DNA of 33,252 nucleotides from Pseudomonadota bacterium (GTDB lineage: Bacteria; Desulfobacterota; Desulfobacteria; Desulfobacterales; RPRI01), in NCBI GenBank assembly GCA_018901125.1, contig JAHIFE010000049.1, positions 1 through 33,252 on the forward strand, written 5' to 3'. The position numbers were made by a program, and so were the translations under genes. Positions within the stretch are counted from its first letter, which is position 1, and the number at the start of each line of letters is the position of its first letter. Of this stretch, positions 24,435 through 33,250 are shown one piece after another. A model generated the notes under the pieces. That model was not told the DNA's origin. It saw only the letters and a list, made by a program, of their open reading frames with translations, and ran no database searches.

Positions 24435-26015
24435 CTACTTCCAGTATATGGTTTTTGCAATCATGCTGGTAAGATCCATGACATCCATGCTCAGCTCATT
24501 ACCCAGGAAAGGATCCTGCATAGCACATTTGAGATGGATCTGGCATTTAGGGCAGGATGTTATCAGCAGATCGCTGCCGGTTGCTCTTGCCTGTCTGAGT
24601 CTTTTTGCCTGAAGAGCTTTACTGTGAGAATCGCAGCCTGTCCAGCCGGTATTGCCGCAGCATATAGCGGCAGATCCTGTTTCAGGCATTTCTTTAAAGA
24701 TATCCGGCTTGAGGCGCTGCAAAAGTTTTCTGGGAAGATCTGCGCGTCCTGCAAACCTGCTTAAACGGCATGAATCCTGAAACGTGATTTTTTTGCCGGT
24801 TTCCTTAAATTCAACAGCTCCTTTGCTGATTTCAGTTTCGAGAATATCGTACATGTGCGTAACTTTAAATGGTACATCAATCCCGTGTTCAGGGTAATCA
24901 TGAGACAAAGTACGATAGCATTCCGGACAGGTTGTAATTACCTGCTCAATGCCAAGGTTTTTCATAGCATCTATATTCAGCCCGGCAAGAATTTTAAAAT
25001 TATCCAGATCTCCTGTCCATAAAAGATCATGACCGCAGCACCTCTCGTTTGACAGAACGGATGGAACAATATCAAAGAAATTCAAAAGGCGCAGACTGTC
25101 CATATTTGTATTTGAAATCGAAACGCCTAAATTATGATTGAAATATTTATCAAAATAAGGCGCACAGCCACCAAAAAACAAAGTTTTACTGTCAGGATCA
25201 ATCCGGATATCTTCCGGCAGTATTTCCCATCGTTTGGTGTTTACAGCCGGTGATGTCATTGTGCGCATAAGAGATTGAAAAAAACCGCCATGTGATTCAT
25301 GGCCGTTTTTATCTTTATTCTTAAAGAAGATGCGCATATTTTGAATAAAATCCGGAAAATTTACGGCTGAGGGGCAACGGTCATAGCAAAGACCGCAGGT
25401 AAGACATGACCAGATGCCTTCCTGAACTGATGGAGATTCGATATCTCCTGCAATTATTGAACCTGCCAGTGCACGTGGAGAAAATGGCTTACCCGATAAT
25501 GTAAGCGGACAGGCAGATGTGCATTTCCCGCAATCCTGACAAGCATAGATATCATGAGATGAAATAATTTCTGCAAGTGATGCGCTCTCTTCTGTCTTAT
25601 GTTCCTGTTTCTCAGAAGGTACAGGACTGTGACCGATGGCTTTAATCTCTTCACAGAAGTTCTTGAGAAATTGCAGCAATGCATCCGGTTCATCAGGTAA
25701 AAATGTATTCAACTGGAGACGTTCCTTTTTCAACCCCAAAAGCTCAAGAATCTGCCTTGTATCTTCAGTACTTCTTGTGGCTATGTCTGTTCCACTGCCG
25801 TATCTGCAGGAACCGGGGCTGCATCCTATGAGCAATACACCATCAGCACCCATTTCAAAAGGTTTGAATAAAAGGGATTTGTTGATTCTGCCGGAGCAGG
25901 GAATTCTTATCATCTTAATTTCTGCCGGTATGTCCGCCCTTTTATCCTGAAGTTCCTGAAACGCCGCATGTGGGCCCCAGTTGCACAAAAAAAGTATTAT
26001 TTTAAAACTATTCAT
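24435..26015 (-). CDS. MvhD-HdrC-HdrB fusion protein
   Basis: This 526-residue protein is read as three modules. An MvhD/FlpD-like domain (1-115) has L-F-L-C-N-W-G-P, the I-P-C-S-G-R site (Cys40) and G-C-S-P-G-S-C (65-70). A HdrC-like ferredoxin has Cys159, 162, 165, 169 and Cys204, 207, 210, 214. Two HdrB-type CCG domains follow: Cys284, 326-327, 363, 366; and Cys416, 452-453, 488, 491. In heterodisulfide reductases the CCG domains hold the noncubane clusters that reduce a disulfide, so this subunit is probably the high-potential output of the complex. In the MvhD part the usual C-N-W-C is C-N-W-G. No clear Shine-Dalgarno precedes the ATG, and a 199-bp repeat-bearing gap separates it from the upstream fusion gene. 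Confidence 0.87.
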   Translation of the reverse strand: MNSFKIILFLCNWGPHAAFQELQDKRADIPAEIKMIRIPCSGRINKSLLFKPFEMGADGVLLIGCSPGSCRYGSGTDIATRSTEDTRQILELLGLKKERLQLNTFLPDEPDALLQFLKNFCEEIKAIGHSPVPSEKQEHKTEESASLAEIISSHDIYACQDCGKCTSACPLTLSGKPFSPRALAGSIIAGDIESPSVQEGIWSCLTCGLCYDRCPSAVNFPDFIQNMRIFFKNKDKNGHESHGGFFQSLMRTMTSPAVNTKRWEILPEDIRIDPDSKTLFFGGCAPYFDKYFNHNLGVSISNTNMDSLRLLNFFDIVPSVLSNERCCGHDLLWTGDLDNFKILAGLNIDAMKNLGIEQVITTCPECYRTLSHDYPEHGIDVPFKVTHMYDILETEISKGAVEFKETGKKITFQDSCRLSRFAGRADLPRKLLQRLKPDIFKEMPETGSAAICCGNTGWTGCDSHSKALQAKRLRQARATGSDLLITSCPKCQIHLKCAMQDPFLGNELSMDVMDLTSMIAKTIYWK

Positions 26016-26147
26016 TTTGTTTTAAGTCCGATCTCAATAAAATCCAATAAACATAAAACCCGTATATCGAAAGCCGAATAGCGAAAATCAATATGCATTG
26101 TTTGCTATTCTCTGCCCGATTATTTACTAACCAACTATCTTTTCCTT

Positions 26148-26214
26148 ATTCCCTCAACCTTTATCCTCGAACCTTGCACCTTGAACCTTTCATCTTCGAC
26201 CTTGTACCTTGTCC
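26148..26214. repeat. degenerate short tandem repeats
   Basis: The segment is built from variants of ACCTTG with 2-4 nt spacers (CGAACCTTGCACCTTGAACC, then TCGACCTTGTACCTTG). It fills the end of the 199-bp gap between the two fusion genes. The rest of the gap (26016-26147) shows no gene or clear promoter. Confidence 0.7.
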
Positions 26215-29200
26215 TTAAGCCAGGATTTCTTTTAACGCCTGTTCTAAAAATGTCTGGTTGCGGTACGGGCTGTCTGCAGCAGAAGACGGGCATACGGATA
26301 CACAGCTTCCGCAACCTTTGCACAATGCTTCGTCTACTATGGCATGCCATCCGTTATTCTCATTCATATTGAATCTGATTGCCTGATACGGACAGACTTC
26401 CATACAGCTTCCACAACCCCTGCAAACTGCTTTATCTATTACGATGGTATAACCCTTATTCTGTCTGGGACCTCTCGGCATGACGGCTGCGGCCTGAATT
26501 GCCGCCGCATAACCTTTTTTTCGCTTCGAAACATTAATGCCAGGTGAATCAGCAAGAAACAGACCCGGAATGGCAGTTGCTCCGGGATATTGAAACGGTA
26601 TTCCGGTAATACCCTGCTTCTGCCTTCCAGCTTTTATACTGATGCCGGGCAGTCCTTTCTGCTGCAAATATTGAATCTTTTTGCGCGATTTTTCCCCAAG
26701 TATAACAGCGCCGGCATGAATGGTCTGTTCAAAATCGTGTGTTTCAATTGTAAGTTGGAATTCGCCTATTGTGCCGCTTAAGCCTTTTAATTTAGCTCCC
26801 TGAAAGATATGAATATTCGGATGAACCGGCGGATGTTCGAATGATCCGAACAAATAGACATCAAAACCTGTCTGTGCAAGTGTCATGGCGCTGTTTAAAG
26901 CGGATTCGGATTCTCCGATAACGGCGGTTGTCATATTGTAATTTCTTGCAAGTGCAGGAAGAGCTTTCAGCTGCTTTGCACGGTCAACCGAGCGGTTTAT
27001 CAGTCCGATAAATTTATGCAAAGCCGTTTCGGGATGACTTTTTACAAGCCGTAGTACTTCACCTCTTAAATTGCAGGTTTCCACCATTGATCGGCTCACA
27101 CCGGTTGCTGCGAAAAGGGCTTCTTTCAGCCTGCTTTTCTGATCTGTGCATGCGCTGCAAATAAAATTTAAGGGGCAGCAAACACAGGAAGCAAGAACAA
27201 CACGTGTGATGCCAAGATCCCGTATGGTTTTAAGAATATGAGATGATCCTTCAGGGGTACATGCCGAATTGATTATTTCGGAGCATACTACATCGGGGTG
27301 TGACTTCAAGTCACTGATATGTGTATCCATGCCTTCAAGCCATCCCATGGAATCATTGCATTTGCATGCAAAAACACCAATTCTGACAACAGGAGAAAGT
27401 CCCTGGTCCGGCGTCAGAAAAGATATACCGTGTCCTTTCGGGGTGCGTGACTTTTTGCTGAGCAGCACCAGCGCCTGAGCGGCTGAAGCATATCCGCGTA
27501 CAATCATGTCATATACATCCTGCTTGGCGGCTTTAGGACCGTATGCCCGGATAACATCGTCGCCTTTTACCTGAGTAGGCAAATCGGGATCAGCAAGTAT
27601 AACAACTCCCGTATGCTCAATAATTTCTTCATGCATCTGGGAATGATTTATTGCACCGATTGCGCTGCACACACTTTGGCATTGAAGACATTCGGAACAT
27701 ATTCCACACTGAAGGCATCTTTGCGTTTCATAAGAAATCTGTGATTCATTTAAACCGAGAGCAACTTCCGTAAATGTTTTTATGCGTTCGCTGGTTTGTT
27801 GTTCGGGCATTACAGATCGGGCGCAAAATGGTAAAGAAGTTAGTATATCACTAAAATCTCTGTCATCAGGTCTCTGCAGAACAGGAAGCGTATTTTCCTT
27901 AATGCCGGATAAATTGCATATATCCTGATGCACCGCCTGCGCGGCTTTTCTCCCGTTTGCCATTGCGGAAACAACGGAGCTTGGTCCGGACACGGTATCT
28001 CCTGCTGCATAAACCCCGGAAAGATTTGTTCTGAAAGCATAATCCGTTTCTAAAGTACCGTTTGATTTAGCTACCAGATCAAAGCTGTTCCCGGTTTTTT
28101 CAAATGTTCCTTTTTGACCTATGGCTATAAATACTTTATCAAATTCCGGTTCAAAAGAAACGCTGTCTTTTTTCTTAACCGGCCAGGCTATGCCATTATC
28201 ATCCGGTTCTCCAGGCTCTGTAGGTAAGCATACAAGCTTATCAAGTTTACCGTTTTTGCCTGTAAAACCTATAGTCTGAGTGCTGTCTATTATTCTAATA
28301 CCTTCATCAAGAGCAGCCGTTACTTCATCAGTATCCGCCGGAATAAGTTCTTTTGAAAACCAGGACAGGATTGTGATATCGTTATTAATCCGTTTTAACG
28401 TTCTGGCAAGATCAAAAGCTGCATTGCCATCACCAATTACAGCTACTTTCCCGCTTACTTTTTCTACTTCATTATTGTAAAATTTTGTTAGAAAAGACAG
28501 ACAGCCTTCAATTCCTTCAAGATCTTCACCGGGCACGCCAAGCCTGCGATCGGACCATGATCCTGTTGCAAAAATAATTGCATGAAAATCATTTTTCAGA
28601 TTATCAATATCTGAAGAAGTATTTATTGAATGGCCTGTTTTAAAAATTACTCCCAATTTTTCGATGTAGCTGATTTCTTTTTCAAGTATATCTCTTGGCA
28701 GACGATGTGCGCCTATGCCGTAACGAAGAAGCCCGCCCGCCATTTTTTCTTTCTCAAATACGGTAACAGGATAACCCATTCTGGATAGTTCGGCTGCGGC
28801 TGCAAGTCCTGCAGGACCGGAGCCTATTACTGCTATTCTTTCCGTCTTTTTTTCAGTGCTTATCAGTACTGTTTTTTGCAGATCATTTTGCCCAAGATCT
28901 GCAACGAATCGCTTTATATCTCTTATGGCTACAGGGCCATCCAGTTCACCTCTGCGGCAAGCAGCTTCACATGGATGGGTGCAAATACGGCCGCAAACAG
29001 CCGGAAGAACATTATCTTTTCTGATCAGTTCAAGCGCTTCTTCGAATTTACCGGCCTTTGTAAGCGCGATATAACCCTGAACATTTACACCAAGAGGACA
29101 TTTTTCCTGGCATAGAGGTTTCTTTCGTTTATCAATTACCGGCATACCAGGAAGGCTGTGGCGGCTGTTTATATGAACCGCTTTTTCAATACCCTGGTTT

Positions 29201-29595
29201 TCCTGTGAGTTTTCAGGTGCAATTTCAACCGGGCAGATATCTACACATCGCCCGCATAGAGTGCATTTATCCGGATCAATAAAAGTACGCCGGCGAGTCA
29301 TGCGTACCATAAAACCCTGGGGACTGTGCTTAATAAATTTGATATCGGAAGGCATAATGCATTGAATATTCTGATTTCGAAAAATTCTTACAAGCCCCGG
29401 GCGATGCGCATAATTTAAGGGAACTCCTGAATCTAGGCGCCATTGTTCACAGCTTAATTTTTTATCAAGATCTGCTTCAGAATCTACAAGAGTCACAGCA
29501 ATACCAAGCTCGCCGAGTTTATTTGCTGCTGCAATTCCGGCAGGTGTGGCACCGATAACCATGACGCGGGGAAGACGGTCTTTCGGGCGTTTCAT
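26215..29595 (-). CDS. GltD/HdrA-like multidomain flavo-iron-sulfur fusion protein
   Basis: This 1126-residue protein has, in order: a Rossmann-like start (10-40, motif G-A-T-P-A-G); a 4Fe-4S motif (Cys111, 114, 117, 121); a GltD-type N-terminal Fe-S domain (Cys162, 166, 201, 205, 209, 213); FAD motif G-S-G-P-A-G (258-263) and NAD(P) motif G-D-G-N-A-A (388-393) of a glutamate-synthase-small-subunit-like reductase (to about 560); a cysteine cluster C-L-Q-C-G-I-C-S-E-C-L-Q-C-Q-S-V-C (627-643); a HdrA-like N-domain (737-880); a degenerate Rossmann region with G-E-S-E-S-A (894-899); and two ferredoxin motifs (Cys1058-1068 and 1092-1102). It is probably the NAD(P)H-active member of the complex (inference). 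Its ATG overlaps the stop of korC (ATGA). Confidence 0.85.
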   Translation of the reverse strand: MKRPKDRLPRVMVIGATPAGIAAANKLGELGIAVTLVDSEADLDKKLSCEQWRLDSGVPLNYAHRPGLVRIFRNQNIQCIMPSDIKFIKHSPQGFMVRMTRRRTFIDPDKCTLCGRCVDICPVEIAPENSQENQGIEKAVHINSRHSLPGMPVIDKRKKPLCQEKCPLGVNVQGYIALTKAGKFEEALELIRKDNVLPAVCGRICTHPCEAACRRGELDGPVAIRDIKRFVADLGQNDLQKTVLISTEKKTERIAVIGSGPAGLAAAAELSRMGYPVTVFEKEKMAGGLLRYGIGAHRLPRDILEKEISYIEKLGVIFKTGHSINTSSDIDNLKNDFHAIIFATGSWSDRRLGVPGEDLEGIEGCLSFLTKFYNNEVEKVSGKVAVIGDGNAAFDLARTLKRINNDITILSWFSKELIPADTDEVTAALDEGIRIIDSTQTIGFTGKNGKLDKLVCLPTEPGEPDDNGIAWPVKKKDSVSFEPEFDKVFIAIGQKGTFEKTGNSFDLVAKSNGTLETDYAFRTNLSGVYAAGDTVSGPSSVVSAMANGRKAAQAVHQDICNLSGIKENTLPVLQRPDDRDFSDILTSLPFCARSVMPEQQTSERIKTFTEVALGLNESQISYETQRCLQCGICSECLQCQSVCSAIGAINHSQMHEEIIEHTGVVILADPDLPTQVKGDDVIRAYGPKAAKQDVYDMIVRGYASAAQALVLLSKKSRTPKGHGISFLTPDQGLSPVVRIGVFACKCNDSMGWLEGMDTHISDLKSHPDVVCSEIINSACTPEGSSHILKTIRDLGITRVVLASCVCCPLNFICSACTDQKSRLKEALFAATGVSRSMVETCNLRGEVLRLVKSHPETALHKFIGLINRSVDRAKQLKALPALARNYNMTTAVIGESESALNSAMTLAQTGFDVYLFGSFEHPPVHPNIHIFQGAKLKGLSGTIGEFQLTIETHDFEQTIHAGAVILGEKSRKKIQYLQQKGLPGISIKAGRQKQGITGIPFQYPGATAIPGLFLADSPGINVSKRKKGYAAAIQAAAVMPRGPRQNKGYTIVIDKAVCRGCGSCMEVCPYQAIRFNMNENNGWHAIVDEALCKGCGSCVSVCPSSAADSPYRNQTFLEQALKEILA

Positions 29596-30197
29596 GCAAT
29601 TGCTCCTATTTTACCAGCGGCCTTTTTCTCGCGGCCTTTAAGCAGGGCCAGACCAAAATCATAACCCTTGCTGAATGCTTTAATATTGAGTGCTTCCGTT
29701 CCCTTGGGAACCGATTCGGCAACCGTATCTTTTGCTGCCGCAAGAGAAATTTTCTGGGAAATGGCTGTGAAAAAACCGGTCATGATGATATTCGCCATCA
29801 TTTTTCTGCCGATTTCTTCAGCCATACGCGTAGCCGGTATTGCAAAGAAATCGATTTTTATATTTCCCGGATGCACAAGATCCTCGTCAATCAAAAGAAG
29901 AGTGCTGTCTTTGATGTCGTCGATATATTTTTCGTAACCTGACTGGGACATGCAGACAAGAACGTCCGGCCTTCTTATATAAGGATAATGAATGGTTTTA
30001 TCCGAGATAACGACCTGTGCACTGCAAGCCCCTCCTCTTGATTCAGGTCCGTAAGACTGCACCAGCGTACTTTCCTTACCATCTCTTAGGGCCGCAGCCT
30101 TACCGATGATACGCCCGGCAAGTATGATGCCCTGCCCGCCGAATCCGGTGATGACTACCTCAGTAGTTGTTGCGATAGTATTATTTATATCTGCCAT
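29592..30197 (-). CDS. korC: 2-oxoacid:ferredoxin oxidoreductase gamma subunit
   Basis: This 201-residue gamma subunit begins with the family motif I-T-G-F-G-G-Q-G-I-I-L-A-G (16-28), followed by S-Y-G-P-E-S-R-G-G-A-C-S-A (48-60). It is part of the thiamine-diphosphate enzyme that oxidatively decarboxylates a 2-oxoacid to acyl-CoA with ferredoxin as acceptor. It overlaps the downstream fusion gene by 4 bases. A 162-bp repeat-bearing gap separates it from korB. Confidence 0.93.
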   Translation of the reverse strand: MADINNTIATTTEVVITGFGGQGIILAGRIIGKAAALRDGKESTLVQSYGPESRGGACSAQVVISDKTIHYPYIRRPDVLVCMSQSGYEKYIDDIKDSTLLLIDEDLVHPGNIKIDFFAIPATRMAEEIGRKMMANIIMTGFFTAISQKISLAAAKDTVAESVPKGTEALNIKAFSKGYDFGLALLKGREKKAAGKIGAIA

Positions 30198-30302
30198 GAA
30201 TTTACTTTGTCCTGTTAGGCCGAATTGCTTACAGCGTACACCGCTGAAGACTTATATACTGTTGCTATTCGAAGCCGTTTATATATTTTCTAACCATTTG
30301 AA

Positions 30303-30358
30303 CGGTTCTTTCAACAAATTCCCTGAACCCTGAACCCCGATCCCTGAATTCTGAACCT
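30303..30358. repeat. degenerate short tandem repeats
   Basis: Variants of CCCTGAA and CTGAACC follow one another (CCCTGAACCCTGAACCCC, then GATCCCTGAATTCTGAACC) in the gap between korB and korC, next to the korB stop. No coding potential. Same style as 26148-26214 and 32427-32465. Confidence 0.7.
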
Positions 30359-30359
30359 T

Positions 30360-31199
30360 TTACACCAGCCTGCATGTTTTATCATAATTTTCAATGCAGG
30401 TAGCCCTGTCGACATCGACGAATTTGCCCAGAATGATCCCTTTTTCAAAATCAATATCCGTATCAGCAGGATTGGAATTATTCTTGATGATGCCTTTTTC
30501 CTGATATAATTTTAATGTATCAAGAGATTTTTCCTTGTTGCGCCTGCCGTAATTTACAGGACAAGGAGATAAAACCTCTATAAATGAGAACCCCTTTTTA
30601 TTAAGCGCTTCAATAATTGAGTTTGTGAGATCCCTTGTATGAAGTATCGTCCACCTTGCTATATATGTGGCTCCTGAGGCATATGCCAGAAGCGGGAGAT
30701 TAAACGGCGCTTCGGGATTTCCTACGGTTGTGGTTGATGTTTTAGCCAGAAACGGAGTAGTAGCAGCTGCTTGCCCACCTGTCATTCCATAGTTTAAATT
30801 ATTCACACAGATGACGGTTATATCCATGTTTCGTCTGGCTGCGTGTATAAAATGGTTTCCACCTATGGCAAAAAGATCGCCGTCACCAGAAAATACGATC
30901 ACATTAAGCTTCGGGTTGGCAAGTTTCATTCCGGTTGCAAACGGTATGGCTCTTCCGTGAGTGGTGTGGTATGAGTCGAGTTTAATATACCCGGCAGCTC
31001 TTCCCGAACACCCGATTCCGGATACCATGACAACACTATCAAGCTCAAGACCGCTTCCTTTTATAGCAGTAAGGGTTGAGGAAAATGCGGTTCCGGTTCC
31101 GCAGCCCGAACACCATATATGCGGGATACGATCAGTCCGTAAAAGATCATCCAGCGGATGTACCGGAGATTTTAATGATTTTTTGGATGTTTCGGGCAT
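30360..31199 (-). CDS. korB: 2-oxoacid:ferredoxin oxidoreductase beta subunit (TPP-binding)
   Basis: This 279-residue subunit binds thiamine diphosphate: W-C-S-G-C-G-T-G (29-36), the G-D-G-D-L-F motif (105-110) and N-N-L-N-Y-G-M-T-G-G-Q (133-143), which together form the classic TPP/Mg site. The length fits KorB. It starts 3 bp after the korA stop. The sequence resembles 2-oxoglutarate-type enzymes more than pyruvate-type ones, but substrate assignment from sequence alone is tentative. Confidence 0.93.
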   Translation of the reverse strand: MPETSKKSLKSPVHPLDDLLRTDRIPHIWCSGCGTGTAFSSTLTAIKGSGLELDSVVMVSGIGCSGRAAGYIKLDSYHTTHGRAIPFATGMKLANPKLNVIVFSGDGDLFAIGGNHFIHAARRNMDITVICVNNLNYGMTGGQAAATTPFLAKTSTTTVGNPEAPFNLPLLAYASGATYIARWTILHTRDLTNSIIEALNKKGFSFIEVLSPCPVNYGRRNKEKSLDTLKLYQEKGIIKNNSNPADTDIDFEKGIILGKFVDVDRATCIENYDKTCRLV

Positions 31200-31202
31200 G
31201 AT

Positions 31203-32348
31203 TTAAAATGCCTCCTTTAATACTTTGATTACTTCATCCGGTGATATAATGGTGCCACCTGGATGGCCGACCAAATAAGACGGAACTCTGTATCCTGCGC
31301 ATCTTTGGACTTCGTAATGGATTTGGCCCAGGTTTAGTTCCACAGTTATAAAACCTTTTACCCGTTTGGCGATTTGCCTGATCTGCTCTTCCGGAAACGG
31401 CCATACAGTGATCAGTCTAAACAATCCTGCCTTGATTCCTAATTTTCTTGCTTCATCAACTGCTGCCAGACTGGTGCGTGTTGATACCCCATAAGACACA
31501 ATCACAATCTCGGCATCATCCATCCGGTATTCTTCCGTCAAAATAATCTTATCAAGATTGTTGCGGATCTTGTTCATAAGATGATCCATCATTATTGCCT
31601 GGGCTTCTACAGTCATGACCGGATAACCTTTTTCATCATGGGTAAGTCCTGTAAAATGGACTTTATATCCGTCACCTGCTGCGGGCATAGGGGCAATGCC
31701 GTTCGGACCGGGTTTAAACGGCTTGAAATTGTCTTTTCTGCCTTTTGGAGTAATCCGGGACAGGATGTTGATATCTTTAGCATCAGGTATCACCACTTTT
31801 TCACTCATGTGCCCCACAATTTCATCCGTCATTATCAATACAGGCAATCTGTACGTTTCGCTCAGATTAAAGGCCGTTATTGTCTGATAAAAAATTTCCT
31901 GAGGGGATGACGGGGCAAGAGCAATGATCTCATAATCTCCATGTGATCCCCATTTGGCCTGCATCATATCTGCCTGTGCCCCCATTGTGGGTAAGCCCGT
32001 GGAAGGACCGGCACGCTGCACATTAACTACGACACATGGGGTTTCCGTAACGATTCCAAGTCCTATGTTTTCCATCATCAGGCTAAAACCGGGGCCCGAT
32101 GTTGCAGTCATGCTTTTGACTCCGGCACATGAAGCACCAAGAATGGATGCCATAGCAGCGATTTCATCTTCCATCTGAATAAAAGTTCCGCCTACTTCCG
32201 GAAGCCTTTCAGACATGCGTTCGGCCACTTCAGTTGCAGGTGTAATGGGATAGCCACCAAAAAACTTGCACCCTGCAGCAAGGGCTCCTTCTGCGCAAGC
32301 CTCGTCGCCTGTGATATAATGTGCGCCTGTAAGTACAGCTGGTTTCAT
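31203..32348 (-). CDS. korA: 2-oxoacid:ferredoxin oxidoreductase alpha subunit
   Basis: This 381-residue subunit starts with G-D-E-A-C-A-E-G-A-L-A-A-G-C and F-G-G-Y-P-I-T-P-A-T-E (33-43), the substrate-binding start of alpha subunits. T-S-G-P-G-F-S-L-M follows, then R-A-G-P-S-T-G-L-P-T, and A-K-W-G-S-H-G-D-Y-E-I-I-A-L. The last block is what I associate with 2-oxoglutarate synthase (KorA). GAGGATAA precedes the ATG. It lies between korD (122 bp) and korB (3 bp), giving the usual D-A-B-C order. Confidence 0.94.
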   Translation of the reverse strand: MKPAVLTGAHYITGDEACAEGALAAGCKFFGGYPITPATEVAERMSERLPEVGGTFIQMEDEIAAMASILGASCAGVKSMTATSGPGFSLMMENIGLGIVTETPCVVVNVQRAGPSTGLPTMGAQADMMQAKWGSHGDYEIIALAPSSPQEIFYQTITAFNLSETYRLPVLIMTDEIVGHMSEKVVIPDAKDINILSRITPKGRKDNFKPFKPGPNGIAPMPAAGDGYKVHFTGLTHDEKGYPVMTVEAQAIMMDHLMNKIRNNLDKIILTEEYRMDDAEIVIVSYGVSTRTSLAAVDEARKLGIKAGLFRLITVWPFPEEQIRQIAKRVKGFITVELNLGQIHYEVQRCAGYRVPSYLVGHPGGTIISPDEVIKVLKEAF

Positions 32349-32426
32349 TTATCCTCGTTTAAATATTTGATTAAGAGAAAGGGTCCCAGGATTTTATAAT
32401 TCGCGGGTTCAAGGTAAAAATAGCTC

Positions 32427-32465
32427 ATAACCATGACCTCTCTGATTCCTGACCCCTGATCCCTG
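32427..32465. repeat. degenerate short tandem repeats
   Basis: In the korD-korA gap the unit CCTGA(C/T)C recurs: ATTCCTGACCCCTGATCCCT. A preceding GGGTTCAAGG at about 32405 belongs to the related GGTTCAAGG type seen near 21880. Confidence 0.6.
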
Positions 32466-32470
32466 TTTGT

Positions 32471-32746
32471 TCACGTTGACGGACTGGCTTCTGTTGAATA
32501 GATTGCAAATTCCGGGCAAATGATTTCACAGTAATGGCAGTTCACACAGTCATCCGGGTTTTTGGCAACAGGGGGGTGATATCCTTTTTTGTTGAATTTT
32601 GAAGAAAATTCAAGCATTTGCTTTGGGCAATATTCAATGCAATATCCGCATCCTTTACATCTGTCATCAAGAATATATACCGTGCCCTTGGAAACCTCTA
32701 TATCATTTGCATCAAACGGAACGCGCCAGAAAGTCATATCCATCAT
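32471..32746 (-). CDS. korD: 2-oxoacid:ferredoxin oxidoreductase delta subunit (2x4Fe-4S ferredoxin)
   Basis: This 91-residue ferredoxin-like subunit has two 4Fe-4S motifs, Cys30, 33, 36, 40 and Cys67, 70, 73, 77. A short insert between them (K-F-N-K-K-G-Y-H-P-P) is typical of KorD. It hands electrons from the catalytic subunits to ferredoxin. It is the first gene of the minus-strand kor-hdr cluster. The first ATG (32746) has only a weak ribosome site (TTTTGG); an ATG three codons later is possible. Confidence 0.92.
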   Translation of the reverse strand: MMDMTFWRVPFDANDIEVSKGTVYILDDRCKGCGYCIEYCPKQMLEFSSKFNKKGYHPPVAKNPDDCVNCHYCEIICPEFAIYSTEASPST

Positions 32747-33108
32747 CCAAAATAGTTTTAATTGTTAAAAAGTGGTAACAATATATAGAAATAGCAGAAA
32801 AGGTCAAGGCAAAATATTGAGCAAAGATAAATAATCTTGAGATACCCCCATGGTTTTTTAATGGGTGTCACGTTTTATTTTAAGAATCTCTGCGTTTAAT
32901 ATTAATTCGTAAGATTTTTTCTGTGTATATTAATGAAAATGATTATATTGAATGCGGTTACATTATGGAAGAATAGGGCAGGGGTGTCAGATCTACACGG
33001 CTTTACTTGAAAAAAAATTTTTGTTGAGGAATGCCCCTGTGGCAAAAAGTTTATTACCGTAATTTGAGAGAAAATTGTTTTGCATTGGTTTATAAATGGT
33101 ATTCTAGT
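32747..33108. other. upstream region of the kor-hdr cluster
   Basis: This 362-bp stretch has no credible gene. It contains a hairpin at about 32844-32868 (ACCCCCAT paired with ATGGGTGT, one mismatch) and should hold the promoter of korD. No clear -35/-10 pair was identified. Confidence 0.5.
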
Positions 33109-33250
33109 GAGCCAGTTTCAAAACGTCCCATTTTGGCCGATCTCTGCGTTGGGTGAAAATTTTAATCCTCGAAATACTCCATGTATTCCTGCGGTTAAAA
33201 TTTTCATCCGCCTTGACCTTGACCAAACTGAAACGTTTTGAAAGTGGCTC
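33109..33250. repeat. MITE-like long-hairpin repeat, copy 3
   Basis: This 142-bp copy has the same orientation as copy 1, with termini GAGCCAGTTTCAAAACGT and ACGTTTTGAAAGTGGCTC. The inner arms GGGTGAAAATTTTAA and TTAAAATTTTCATCC pair almost perfectly here. It ends 2 bp before the window edge. Confidence 0.9.
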
